A stretch of DNA of 38,538 bases from Candidatus Chloroheliaceae bacterium (lineage in GTDB: Bacteria > Chloroflexota > Chloroflexia > Chloroheliales > Chloroheliaceae): positions 1 to 38,538 of the forward strand of contig JACAUC010000021.1 in assembly GCA_013390945.1 (NCBI GenBank), in the 5' to 3' direction. Positions 8,267 to 16,508 of the stretch are shown here, piece by piece (within the stretch, counting starts at the first letter, position 1; each line of letters opens with the position of its first letter). The notes under the pieces are model-generated. The model ran no database searches. It was not told the origin of the DNA and saw nothing but the letters and a program-made list of their open reading frames with translations. Both the position numbers and the translations under genes were made by a program.

Positions 8267-8272
8267 ATTATA
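8267..8272 (-). promoter_or_regulatory. Possible -10 box for the P450/recombinase pair
   Basis: A perfect TATAAT on the minus strand lies ~50 bases before the preferred P450 start at 8214. The -35 region is poor (TGGTTT at 17-bp spacing), so this is tentative. If used, it rules out translation from 8268. Confidence 0.3.
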
Positions 8273-8451
8273 GCAGAGGTGTTACATACAAACCATTAAC
8301 TTACAGATTGACCTAACCCCTTTGGCCTCCAGTCTTGACCGAAGTGGTATTTTGCATTATACTACAAATAGCTAATCAACCTGACCAAAAGATTAGTAGT
8401 TGAAAGGTACAAAAGGCTTAAAAATACCGGAACCGGAAGGGAGCTTATGTT

Positions 8452-9162
8452 ATGTCGCGGACAGAAAATCAGAATAAGGGACTCGTAGCACAGATAGAAG
8501 TGGATTGGCAAGAGACTAGCCCTAGTAAAAAACCAGCCCGCTTGATGAAGGCCACCGATTTTTTGAACGGAACGGCTAGTGGTTGTTCGGAGCCAGTCAG
8601 TCTGGATTATGTCCCATCGGAAGGGGAAGGTACACCGTCACAAAGTAGCCTCATAGAACAAGGTGAAGCCGATTATCACGTTCGAGCCGGGCGCATCGGT
8701 GGACAGACTACCAAACAGCGACATCGCGATAGCAACTTTTACAAGGAGATTGGCGCACGGGGAGGTACTACTACTATGGCCCGGCATGGCGCAGATTATA
8801 GCGAAAGACGCAAGAAGGGTGGAGACACTACCCTTGAACGCTACGGCGAAGAATATTACCACACTATCGCGGCTAAAGCCGCCCGCACTAAACAAGATGC
8901 TACCCGCTTACGCAACAGTGCCATAAAAGTCCTCATGATGCAAGGCTTTAAGATCCCTACCATTATTAAACTGACCTTAGAGGATCTCAAAAGCGATCCA
9001 CGCCTACAGCCCCTAACCCAAACTGGACCACTAGCCGAATATTTGGAGCAACGACCCGATGCAGAGAACCAGTCTCTCTTCCTATCACAATCCGGCAAAC
9101 CCCTCTCACTGGCTAATACTTACACCATTATGGAACGACATCAATCGGCAGAGGAATTTTGA
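8452..9162 (+). CDS. KGG-type repeat protein joined to an integrase-like remnant
   Basis: This 236-residue protein begins with ATG after GGAAGGGAG. Residues 1-75 are low-complexity. Residues ~79-143 hold three ~21-residue units of the form G-x-x-GG-x-x-T-x-x-R-H/Y-G, resembling KGG/YciG-type stress repeats. Residues ~150-230 read like part of a tyrosine-recombinase catalytic domain (RNSAIKVLMMQGFKIPTIIKLTLEDL, then LAEYLEQRP and LFLSQSGKPLS). The catalytic Arg position is occupied by K/I and the HxxR, H and Tyr boxes are missing, so recombinase activity is excluded. It may be a DNA-binding accessory or regulatory protein derived from an integrase, or a gene remnant. It is followed by a consensus promoter on the same strand. 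Confidence 0.65.
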   Translation: MSRTENQNKGLVAQIEVDWQETSPSKKPARLMKATDFLNGTASGCSEPVSLDYVPSEGEGTPSQSSLIEQGEADYHVRAGRIGGQTTKQRHRDSNFYKEIGARGGTTTMARHGADYSERRKKGGDTTLERYGEEYYHTIAAKAARTKQDATRLRNSAIKVLMMQGFKIPTIIKLTLEDLKSDPRLQPLTQTGPLAEYLEQRPDAENQSLFLSQSGKPLSLANTYTIMERHQSAEEF

Positions 9163-9181
9163 AAAATCACCTCAAAACCTC

Positions 9182-9209
9182 TTGACAAATCCGTAAATAT
9201 CCGTATAAT
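9182..9209 (+). promoter_or_regulatory. Consensus sigma-70 promoter
   Basis: A perfect TTGACA (9182-9187) and a perfect TATAAT (9204-9209) are separated by 16 bp. This is the best promoter match I found in the window. Transcription would start near 9216 and run into the unit ending at the terminator at 9618-9659. Confidence 0.8.
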
Positions 9210-9215
9210 ATAACT

Positions 9216-9659
9216 AGGTAAGCAAGTTACCGAGAAGCTAAAAGCGTAGGGCTACAAGCCCAACCGAATTTTTGGAAAGAAAGAAGTAGAGCGCGATGCA
9301 AAGATTACCTTCAAAGCAGTCGAATAGTGGCACACCTGCGGTCGCAGGTTGGGTAGCACGGTACATTCACCCTGCTTGCTTTGATGAAGCAACCCACGCT
9401 AGGACACTCTACTCCGGCAGCATTGGCTCTACTGGAACTTGGTCGCGTTTTACTGTCATGCGAAGCACTCTACAAACTAAAAACTGGAGACAGGCCACCG
9501 TCGCCTCTCAAAATACTCGAAAGGAGCAAAAGCCTAACCGAGTTTGAGAAAGAGGCAGGCTATAGGCAGAAACCTGCAAAAACCAGTTAGATAGCTGTAA
9601 GGCTTTTGGCAGAAGAGACGCGACAGGAAAAAGAGTAAACTTTTCCAGTCGCGTTTTTT
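9216..9659 (+). other. Promoter-to-terminator transcription unit of unclear content (small protein or ncRNA)
   Basis: A strong promoter precedes this stretch and a terminator ends it, giving a ~440-nt transcript. It opens with small hairpins (GGTAA/TTACC at 9217-9231, GGGCT/AGCCC at ~9249-9260) and has another, ACCTGCG/CGCAGGT, near 9335-9351. Two short overlapping frames exist: 9296-9547 (83 codons, AAGAAG loosely placed upstream) and 9384-9590 (68 codons, no ribosome site, but the more protein-like composition, e.g. PAALALLELGRVLL). The second frame is interrupted upstream by TAG at 9354. I recognise neither a protein family nor an RNA family. It could be a structured ncRNA, a small-protein mRNA or a decayed gene. 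Confidence 0.45.
9618..9659 (+). terminator. Intrinsic terminator
   Basis: The stem pairs ACGCGAC (9618-9624) with GTCGCGT (9648-9654) and GGAAAAG with CTTTTCC, with one A-A mismatch, and is followed by T6. It closes the unit starting near 9216. Confidence 0.75.
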
Positions 9660-9730
9660 GTATTACTTGTGTTACTAAGGAGAGCTGGCTCCCTCGGCTG
9701 CGGCAGGCGGCAGTACAAATCCCGGTAGCG

Positions 9731-9769
9731 GTTCAGGGCTTGGCGGATACCTCCCCCGCCACCCTGAAC
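9731..9769. repeat. Stable inverted repeat
   Basis: GTTCAGGG (9731-9738) pairs with CCCTGAAC (9762-9769), and TGGCGG (9741-9746) with CCGCCA (9756-9761). This leaves a CT bulge and a 9-base loop. There is no T tract, so it is unlikely to be a terminator. Confidence 0.55.
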
Positions 9770-9964
9770 TGGTCTCAACGGGTACTGTCGCTCCGCATTA
9801 ACGGCCACCCGGCTAAGGCGGAGTGGTACGAAGAGAGGGATAAGGGAAGGTAAGGGTAGCGGAACAAAAGTGGGCAACCACCCACACAAAGACCGCTCTC
9901 GGCCCCTTTCAGGGCTAATGGCCCATTTTTCAGGAATTTACCGATTATATACACATAAGGCTCT

Positions 9965-9988
9965 GTAAGAGAGATTTCTAATCTCGAT
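9965..9988. repeat. Small palindromic repeat, copy 2
   Basis: GAGATT and AATCTC flank TCT. The 24-base block aligns with 5067-5090 except for one internal flank base and a compensating pair of stem changes. Confidence 0.6.
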
Positions 9989-10070
9989 ATGCCTTAACCG
10001 TCCGGGAGTAACGTGTTTATTGCAGCTAGGTTCTAGCGAGCGTTCCAGTTAGTGCTATCTAGGTTTTCGG

Positions 10071-10094
10071 GCTGGCAGATTTACATCTGCCAGC
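10071..10094. repeat. Perfect 10-bp palindrome with 4-base loop
   Basis: GCTGGCAGAT and ATCTGCCAGC flank TTAC. It is intergenic, with no T run. It is REP-like, but only one copy is in this window. Confidence 0.6.
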
Positions 10095-10200
10095 TAAGAC
10101 CGGACGGACTATGTCAATCAATCTTTTAGGTCGCTGCTTTGTCCTTACGATGAATTTCTCGTTTTCGTCTAGCGGGGCAAAGTAGCGGTAAAGCGAGGTA

Positions 10201-10287
10201 GCGATTCCACGATGAGTAGGAGTCAAAACGACGCAGAAGGGGCAGGCGATTCCGCCCCGGTAGGCTACGGCAAACCAAAACGACGCA
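10201..10287. repeat. Imperfect direct repeats
   Basis: GCGATTCC occurs at 10201 and 10246, and CAAAACGACGCA at 10224 and 10276. The offsets of 45 and 52 bp differ, so this is a diverged duplication and not a CRISPR-like regular array. Confidence 0.45.
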
Positions 10288-10464
10288 ATATTTCCTCTAT
10301 ACACCGCAAACGAGACCACTCCAATAAAAATCTACAACACCCACAACCGGGGTAGCTTCTTCAGCGCCTCGGCTTTTTTTGGTAGGATTACATCGTTACC
10401 GAATTTGCTATATAATGCGAAGAGTCTGACTGCGATAAGCCAAATTTTAGAATAATGGCCTAGA

Positions 10465-12006
10465 TTGAAAGTTGTTATCATGAATTTACGATTACCACAA
10501 AGAAAAGCACTTGAGATTGTGGCCCGAAGCCAGCCGCGCGAAATTTATCTGGTAGGTGGCTTTGTGCGAGATACTCTTCTGGGGCGAGAAAGTGCCGATA
10601 TTGACTTAGGAGTACCGGGTGAGCCACCAAAGGCAATGGCAATCGCCCGACGAGTGGCTAACCAACACCGCTGGGAATCATTGGGCTATCGGGTAAGCCC
10701 TTTCTCCCTAGATTCGGTCTTTGGGGTGGCGCGGGTAGTCTTTACACCGCTCAATGAAGAGAGCCAAGAGAAGGGATTTTACCTAGATGTGGCGGTATTG
10801 GGCGGTGACAACATCCAAACCGATTTAGCCCAGCGCGACTTTACCGTAAATGCGCTGGCTCTCCCTTTGGATAAATTTCTGGCGGCGGATGGAACGCTCC
10901 CACTGGAGGAGGTGTTAGAAACGCCCGGCGGTAAGGCCGATTTAAAGGGGCAAATCATTCGACCAATAGGTGAAAAGAACCTACAAGCCGATCCACTGCG
11001 GATGTTACGTGGTATTCGGCTACGGGCGCAACTCTCCAGCAAAACCAGTCCATGGGAATTTGCGGATGGCACTCTTGATCTTTTCAAAAAGCATTGCACC
11101 CTTATCAATCGTTCGGCGGCGGAAAGAGTACGCGAGGAATTAACCAAAACTTGGTTGGCGGGTGACGTAGCCCATAGCCTGCAATTATTAGAGGAATGTG
11201 ATCTTCTGATGCGTCTTATCCCAGAATTGAAGGACGATACACACAACTCTTTCCGTAAGACCGTAAACCTAATAGAGCGGTTGGAAGGGCTAATAACGCC
11301 AACCGAATTTAGCGAAAAGAATCAAGGAATAGCTCACCCGGAAAAGTTTATCAAAGGTTGGTCAGAGATGCTGGCTGATTTGGAAGCGAACGGACGCGAA
11401 AGACTGGGTATACTCTACTGGGCTACTTTGCTTTCTAATACCGCCAATTTTTGCCAAGAAGCCCTTACTCCAACCAATGAGGCTGAAGTAGCCCACAAGA
11501 TTATGACTCGCCTACGTTTTAGCCGGGAGACCACCGTTCGGGTAGCAGCGATAGTTCAGCATCAAGCGTGGATTGAAGAACTCGGCCAAGATTTTGATCT
11601 AACTAGCGGTAAAGATGTAGATAAGTTAGCCGCCTATCGCTTTCTGCGCGACACCCAGCCGATTCAGTTTGAGCTATTCGTACTTTCCCTAGTGCGGTAT
11701 GCCGTCGCCAACAGCACAAATAACCTGCGTGGTTGGGAACAGCACTTAGCTTTGGTAGATTCCTTGTTACGTAAATATAAGGGCAACGCCGAAGAACGGC
11801 TAATTGGCAAGCCACGTCTCATCGAAGGTAAACAACTGACAGGCTTATTGAATCTAAACCCAGGTCCACTGGTAGGGCAATTGTTGCGTAAAATTAATGA
11901 AGCTCAGGCCATCGGTCAAATCCACACTAGCGAAGAAGCACTTGAACTAGCTAACCAACTATTAGAGGAGCTAAAATTGTTGGAGACGGCTCCGTCCGGC
12001 GATTAA
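10465..12006 (+). CDS. cca: CCA tRNA nucleotidyltransferase / poly(A) polymerase family protein
   Basis: This class II nucleotidyltransferase would add or repair the 3' CCA of tRNAs. The 513-residue protein shows LVGGFVRDTLLG (~29-40), the metal-binding DID pair at 45 and 47, QRDFTVNALA, and the ADPLRMLRGIRLRAQL segment of the neck domain, followed by a helical body. The annotated TTG start at 10465 and an ATG at 10480 are both possible, and neither has a strong ribosome site. The adjacent tRNA-Leu gene lacks an encoded CCA, consistent with need for this activity. Separation into CCA-adding, A-adding or poly(A) polymerase forms is not possible by motif alone. Confidence 0.88.
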   Translation: MKVVIMNLRLPQRKALEIVARSQPREIYLVGGFVRDTLLGRESADIDLGVPGEPPKAMAIARRVANQHRWESLGYRVSPFSLDSVFGVARVVFTPLNEESQEKGFYLDVAVLGGDNIQTDLAQRDFTVNALALPLDKFLAADGTLPLEEVLETPGGKADLKGQIIRPIGEKNLQADPLRMLRGIRLRAQLSSKTSPWEFADGTLDLFKKHCTLINRSAAERVREELTKTWLAGDVAHSLQLLEECDLLMRLIPELKDDTHNSFRKTVNLIERLEGLITPTEFSEKNQGIAHPEKFIKGWSEMLADLEANGRERLGILYWATLLSNTANFCQEALTPTNEAEVAHKIMTRLRFSRETTVRVAAIVQHQAWIEELGQDFDLTSGKDVDKLAAYRFLRDTQPIQFELFVLSLVRYAVANSTNNLRGWEQHLALVDSLLRKYKGNAEERLIGKPRLIEGKQLTGLLNLNPGPLVGQLLRKINEAQAIGQIHTSEEALELANQLLEELKLLETAPSGD

Positions 12007-12011
12007 TTTCA

Positions 12012-12092
12012 TGGGCGAGGAGGGACTCGAACCCTCACGGATTTCTCCCCGGCAGTTTAAGTGCCGTGCGGCTGCCATTACGCCACTCGCCC
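12012..12092 (-). tRNA. tRNA-Leu (anticodon UAA)
   Basis: The minus strand folds as a type II tRNA of 81 nt. The acceptor stem is GGGCGAG with CTCGCCC and discriminator A at 12012. The anticodon stem CGGCA/TGCCG encloses loop CTTAAAC with anticodon TAA. There is a long variable arm, and a T-arm GAGGG-TTCGAGT-CCCTC. The 3' CCA is not encoded. It is convergent with the CCA-adding enzyme gene ending at 12006. Confidence 0.95.
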
Positions 12093-12114
12093 ATCGTGCT
12101 TTACTTAGGTGGTA

Positions 12115-12143
12115 AGTATATCAAAAGGGAACCAAATTTGCAA
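12115..12143 (-). promoter_or_regulatory. Promoter of tRNA-Leu
   Basis: On the minus strand TTGCAA (12138-12143) and TATACT (12115-12120) are separated by 17 bp. The predicted start lies about 15 bases before the tRNA 5' end at 12092. Confidence 0.6.
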
Positions 12144-12349
12144 CTTAGTGCTTACTCCGGTAGAACGAAAGGACTTGACACTAAAAACCTTTTACTTTAA
12201 GCTGTGAGAAGCTATAAGTTAGAAAGCCGTAAAGAGGGTAAGAAAAAGAGTTTTCCCTGCTTTATCTTTACTGCTATTTCCTTAGAGCTAGGGGCCAGAT
12301 AGGTCACTCTTTAAGTAATAGGCTACCATTATAAAGTTAATGAGAACTA

Positions 12350-13405
12350 ATGCAACGTTACATTAACACATTACTACGCTATTTATGGTTATTTGCCATT
12401 CCGTTATTGGTAATACCTGCCAGCGTATCTCAAACTATTCGACCACTTCCTAGCTACACCGCTACGGCTACTATATGGGTTGAGCAACCCGTCTATGCTC
12501 AAGTTAGCCGAAATGAGGGTGGGTATAGCTACACTGAAGCCTCTGTTAATCAAGCTAATCTTCTCCAAGAATTAGTCTATACTAGAGAATTTTTACAACA
12601 AGTTTCTGCTGCAGTTATAGCGAATGGTTTTTTGATGGATGAGGTAACCAAAGCACTAATGGAGACCCAAATTGCCAACACCTTTAAAATTACACCAAGT
12701 GGCAACCATCTTATTCTGGTTGAATATCAAGATGTGGAGGCAGAATTAACTCTATTCATTACTAGTACAATCATTCATAATTTTTATGATAGGGTAATGG
12801 AACGAGTCAGAAGCCAAGGTGCTTCATCTATCACCGCCTTTGAAAGCCAAGTAAGCGATGCCAAAGCCGAGCTAGATAAAATCAAAAGTCAGATTCAGAG
12901 TTATGTAGCTGCTCATCCAGGCAGTATTGGTGCAGTAAATGCCGCAGGAACTGGAAGAAATGTAAATAGCACAGATTTAGATTTTAATAATCTTATAAAC
13001 AACGAGGCCAATGCCTCTAATCAATATGAATTTTTGAATGCCAGACTTCAGCAAATCCAAATTAGCTATGGAGCATACCTAAGTGGACAGGATGCTATTC
13101 TTAGGATAGCGGATGAACCAATTATCGTTAAAAGTAGTAATTATGATAATATTGGACGGATGTTTGTAGGTGGGCTGTTAGGTTTGATAGCGGGAATTTT
13201 ACTAACAATTATAATTATGCTAATTATTACTTGGACGGATAATTCAATTCATGAGAAAGTCTACGCCCTGCAAATCTTCAAGATAGCAGCGGTGGTAGAC
13301 TTAGCCGAAACCCCTCCTGTAAGGGGGTGGCGTAAATCTCAGAAGCGCAAACGTTTCTGCCTCCGCCAAAGTTTCGGTAAAAAGTTGGGCCTAATATCAA
13401 ATTAA
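12350..13405 (+). CDS. Wzz/chain-length-determinant-like polysaccharide co-polymerase
   Basis: This 351-residue inner-membrane protein has a membrane segment near residues 8-27, a large extracytoplasmic region with coiled-coil-like stretches (~150-235), and a second membrane segment near 265-292, the classic PCP topology. A short basic tail follows. It lacks the C-terminal Walker-type tyrosine-kinase domain (BY-kinase) that many PCP-2 proteins carry or pair with, and no separate kinase is seen in the cluster. It is first of eleven plus-strand genes. In Wzx/Wzy systems such proteins set polymer length with the polymerase, which is the next gene. Confidence 0.75.
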   Translation: MQRYINTLLRYLWLFAIPLLVIPASVSQTIRPLPSYTATATIWVEQPVYAQVSRNEGGYSYTEASVNQANLLQELVYTREFLQQVSAAVIANGFLMDEVTKALMETQIANTFKITPSGNHLILVEYQDVEAELTLFITSTIIHNFYDRVMERVRSQGASSITAFESQVSDAKAELDKIKSQIQSYVAAHPGSIGAVNAAGTGRNVNSTDLDFNNLINNEANASNQYEFLNARLQQIQISYGAYLSGQDAILRIADEPIIVKSSNYDNIGRMFVGGLLGLIAGILLTIIIMLIITWTDNSIHEKVYALQIFKIAAVVDLAETPPVRGWRKSQKRKRFCLRQSFGKKLGLISN

Positions 13406-13454
13406 CAAGGGTGGGATGCCAGCACAATAAAGGGTTAAGTCTTAGGAAGAATTA

Positions 13455-14984
13455 ATGAGTATACGTACAATCACACAGTCTAGCCAATACTATCGAAAAC
13501 GTAATACGCGCCGTATCCTCTTTTTAGGGCTAGTTTGTTTGGTGCTAACAGGTATTCTAGCAAAATTAGTTACAAGTAACCCCTTAATTGCAATTGTGCT
13601 ATTAGCTATTATCCTAATTATTGCACTTATTATACGCTGGCCTAGCGTAGGCTATTCGATGGCAGTGTTAATCGTACTGCCGTGTGAGTTATTTACCGTA
13701 CCAGACGGTATTTCAACTTACTCCAACTTACCCGTTGCCAACCTTAATTCATATACTCCTCTCTCCATTTCAGCAAGTGCCTTAGAGCTAATTTTGATTG
13801 TAACGATTTTAATAACTGTTATTAAAGCTTCTATTAAAGGTGAACGCTTCCTAGATCGGAGCAAAACAGCCTTAGCCGTCGGGCTATTTGGCGGCTTTCT
13901 TATTTTTGGCTACCTGTGGGGTGTCTATGTAAGGCGCGGAGATGGGAAAGTAGCACAAACGGAAATACGTTCCATTTTGTTTGTGATACTCTTGTATTTT
14001 CTTACTATCTATTTTGTGCGCGATTCCAAAATGTGGAGAACCTTGAATTGGATTTATCCGCTTGGATTATCGCTAATGGCAATTATTGGCATCCTACGCT
14101 TCTTTACCATAGACCCTGCCATAGCCGGGCCAATTTATGCTGAATCGCTCAACGGTTTTAACCATGATACTTCTATCTTATTTGTCATACTGGTAATGTG
14201 GTGCTTGGCTAAACTGGTCTTTGGCGATAACAAAGGTGAAAAGTTTATCGGTTGGGTACTACTTGCCCCAGCGTTCTTCGGTATTTTTGTCTCAGGTCGC
14301 CGTTCAGCCTTCGCCGTATTAGCAGGCTGCATAATTATCTTTTTAGCGATGCTCTTTGTACGCCATCGAAAAGCTTTTATTATCATCGTTATCATTCTTG
14401 GAATTATTGGTCCTCCCTATATGGTAGTTTTCAGCAAAGTTTCAGGACCACTAGGAATGCCTGCTCGCGCTTTTAGTTCGACCTCGGCTGCACCTGGCTC
14501 ACGTGATGCCAATTCAGACCTCTATCGTACAGTGGAAAAGAATAATGTTATAATGACTATCAAAACGGCACCCCTCACTGGAATAGGTTTTGGTCAACCT
14601 TTCATCCGCTTCATCGAATTCATTGATTTAGAAGGATTTACCCTTCAAAATTATACTCCCCATGTTCAAGTATTATGGCTCTGGCTAAAAGTGGGAATGT
14701 TTGGCTGGGGAATCTTCTGGCTTATTCTTTGTAGCTCCCTTTTTAAGCTCGGTCAAGTAATCAAGTATGGCAAGCCGGGCCTTCAGATGACCCTTTCTAT
14801 TACGGCAGGTAGTACTATTACCAGCATTATGATCTATTCCTACTTAGATGTAGGTCTACTTAATACACGACTGATGACCCTACTAGGTATTTCGGTGGGA
14901 TTGTTAGAATTGGCTTACCGCACCATTGAACCATTTCAGCCAAAAGAATCACACAAAAAACCAACTAACGACAAGATAAGATGA
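13455..14984 (+). CDS. O-antigen polymerase/ligase (Wzy/WaaL-like) membrane protein
   Basis: This 509-residue protein has about ten to twelve hydrophobic segments and a large extracytoplasmic loop (~330-390), the layout of the Wzy_C/WaaL superfamily. Conserved-looking arginines sit in SGRRSAF and DLYRTVEKN, with the GIGFGQPF stretch in the large loop. AGGA lies about 6 bases before the ATG. It lies between the Wzz-like and Wzx-like genes, which favours a polymerase role joining lipid-linked repeat units at the outer face of the membrane. A ligase role cannot be excluded. Confidence 0.78.
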   Translation: MSIRTITQSSQYYRKRNTRRILFLGLVCLVLTGILAKLVTSNPLIAIVLLAIILIIALIIRWPSVGYSMAVLIVLPCELFTVPDGISTYSNLPVANLNSYTPLSISASALELILIVTILITVIKASIKGERFLDRSKTALAVGLFGGFLIFGYLWGVYVRRGDGKVAQTEIRSILFVILLYFLTIYFVRDSKMWRTLNWIYPLGLSLMAIIGILRFFTIDPAIAGPIYAESLNGFNHDTSILFVILVMWCLAKLVFGDNKGEKFIGWVLLAPAFFGIFVSGRRSAFAVLAGCIIIFLAMLFVRHRKAFIIIVIILGIIGPPYMVVFSKVSGPLGMPARAFSSTSAAPGSRDANSDLYRTVEKNNVIMTIKTAPLTGIGFGQPFIRFIEFIDLEGFTLQNYTPHVQVLWLWLKVGMFGWGIFWLILCSSLFKLGQVIKYGKPGLQMTLSITAGSTITSIMIYSYLDVGLLNTRLMTLLGISVGLLELAYRTIEPFQPKESHKKPTNDKIR

Positions 14985-15009
14985 ATTAAGATAGAGGATA
15001 TAAGATATA

Positions 15010-16488
15010 ATGACTACAGCCCGTCGTAAAATTTTCGCAAATATTTTATTTTTGGGAAGTAACCAAGGTTTAACTTGGTTACTAACTTCAGTTTATGTAT
15101 TGGTAATACCCCGCTACTTAGGTCCGGCAGGAATGGGCATATTAGCACTGATGATGGCGATTAGCTCCGTCATTGGTGTCTTAGCAAACATAGGGATGCG
15201 TATGTTTATTTTGCGGGAGGTCGCACGTGACATTGAAGCAGCTAAGATTCTAGTTGGTCCCGCGATTATTCTTAGCACGGTACTGGCAATAATCTGCTGG
15301 TCTATAACCGCGATAATATTAAATATAGTCAATGAATCCGAAACTACCAAATTGGTAATGTATATTTTTGCGGTTGCCAATATTCTAGGTGTTATTGTTA
15401 CGCCACTTAAAGCCGCTTTGCAGGGAATGGATAAAATGCACTACGCCCTTTATGAGAGCTTAATTGATAAAGGGCTTAACACCACCATTGCCTTGATTTT
15501 GGCCGCGCTTAACTTTGGCATTGTGTTGGTCGCTGCCAGCAATGTCATAACCGCTAGTATAGTGGTAGTACTTTACTTCGGGTGGTTCTTCAAACATAGC
15601 AGCACCACTTATAATGTTAAAGCCGAAAACTACAAAAAACTATTCAAGGGTAGTTTCTCCTTTTTGATTATTGAAATAAGTTCTAACCTCTACCTTTACT
15701 TAGATGCTATTATACTAGCAGCACTCACCAATGAGACCGTTGTAGGCTACTATAGTGTACCTACCCGGCTCTTTGGAACCTTGATGGTAGTTCCAATGGT
15801 GGTTGGTCAGGCCGTTCTACCTACCCTCTCACGCTTGGCGGTAGATGCAGCGCAAGAAAATAGCACTATGTATGAATTATCTCGCAAAACCTTGAGCTTC
15901 CTGATGTGCAGTAGCCTTCCAGTGGCTGTGGGTACGACCGTAATGGCTGAGCCCATTATCAATTTCTTCTACCAAAGTGAATTTGCACCTTCTATACCCA
16001 TTATGATCTTCTTAGGCTGGACGGTAGTTCCAACCTATCTCGGTATTGGTCTAGTTCAGATCCTGATAGCCCAAAACAGACAAACCGAATGGACTAAATT
16101 GATGGTTATGGCAATTTTCGTCAATTTCGGCTTTAACCTAATGCTTATCTCCTATTTTCAAACTAATAGCGGAAATGGTGGAGTTGGAGCAGCTATGGCT
16201 TTATTCCTCACTGAGTTAATAATTGGGGTTTTTGGTGTCAGGATAGTAGGCGGTAAAATTATAAACTCACAACTAATATTAAGTATGCTTAAATCTTTAG
16301 TCGCAGCACTGGTTATGGGGGCATTAATCTGGCCGCTACGCGATACCTTACTATTTATTCCAATTCTAGCCGGAGTGGTTTTTTATGGAATAGCGATAAT
16401 TGCCCTAGGGTTAGTGCCATTTGATTATGTGCGAATGTTACCTAGCCTAGCAAAACGTTTAAAACAAAAGTTTATCCGTACACGATAA
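15010..16488 (+). CDS. Wzx-like oligosaccharide flippase
   Basis: This 492-residue protein has about 12-14 membrane segments and the N-terminal pattern of the polysaccharide-exporter (MOP/RfbX) superfamily: FLGSNQGLTWLLTSVYVLVIPRYLGPAGMGILALMMAISSVI in pieces over residues ~13-55, with REVARD after helix 2. It would move undecaprenyl-linked repeat units across the membrane. Its spacing from the polymerase gene is 25 bp, consistent with one transcript. GAGG lies about 10 bases before the start. Confidence 0.85.
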   Translation: MTTARRKIFANILFLGSNQGLTWLLTSVYVLVIPRYLGPAGMGILALMMAISSVIGVLANIGMRMFILREVARDIEAAKILVGPAIILSTVLAIICWSITAIILNIVNESETTKLVMYIFAVANILGVIVTPLKAALQGMDKMHYALYESLIDKGLNTTIALILAALNFGIVLVAASNVITASIVVVLYFGWFFKHSSTTYNVKAENYKKLFKGSFSFLIIEISSNLYLYLDAIILAALTNETVVGYYSVPTRLFGTLMVVPMVVGQAVLPTLSRLAVDAAQENSTMYELSRKTLSFLMCSSLPVAVGTTVMAEPIINFFYQSEFAPSIPIMIFLGWTVVPTYLGIGLVQILIAQNRQTEWTKLMVMAIFVNFGFNLMLISYFQTNSGNGGVGAAMALFLTELIIGVFGVRIVGGKIINSQLILSMLKSLVAALVMGALIWPLRDTLLFIPILAGVVFYGIAIIALGLVPFDYVRMLPSLAKRLKQKFIRTR

Positions 16489-16508
16489 GAACAACTAGGA
16501 GCAACCTT

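Larger units (their letters stand above)
9660..10464. other. Gene-poor accessory stretch with hairpins and short repeats
   Basis: No convincing gene is visible. A short plus frame (9662-9853, containing SWLPRLRQAAVQIPVAVQ and INGHPAKAEWYEERD) looks protein-like but has no start codon. An overlapping minus frame (9587-9889) crosses the terminator and looks like chance. The stretch also holds a large hairpin at 9731-9769, a palindromic repeat at 9965-9988, a palindrome at 10071-10094, and imperfect direct repeats at 10201-10287. It is probably debris of mobile elements. Confidence 0.5.

Noticed and set aside
8215-8268. Longer P450 N-terminus from ATG 8268
   Set aside because: No ribosome-binding site is seen, and a TATAAT overlaps that ATG. 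AAAGGAAA precedes ATG 8214.
9587-9889. 100-codon minus frame
   Set aside because: It runs through the terminator hairpin, has low-complexity composition and lacks a ribosome site.
10201-10287. Possible short CRISPR
   Set aside because: Only two copies of each word, at unequal offsets, and no cas genes nearby.
10059-10319. 86-codon minus frame starting with GTG
   Set aside because: It coincides with the palindrome and the direct repeats, resembles no protein family I know, and has no supported start.
12175-12203. TTGACA upstream of the Wzz-like gene as a promoter
   Set aside because: The -10 partner (TAAGCT at 17 bp) is poor. It may contribute, but cannot be called.
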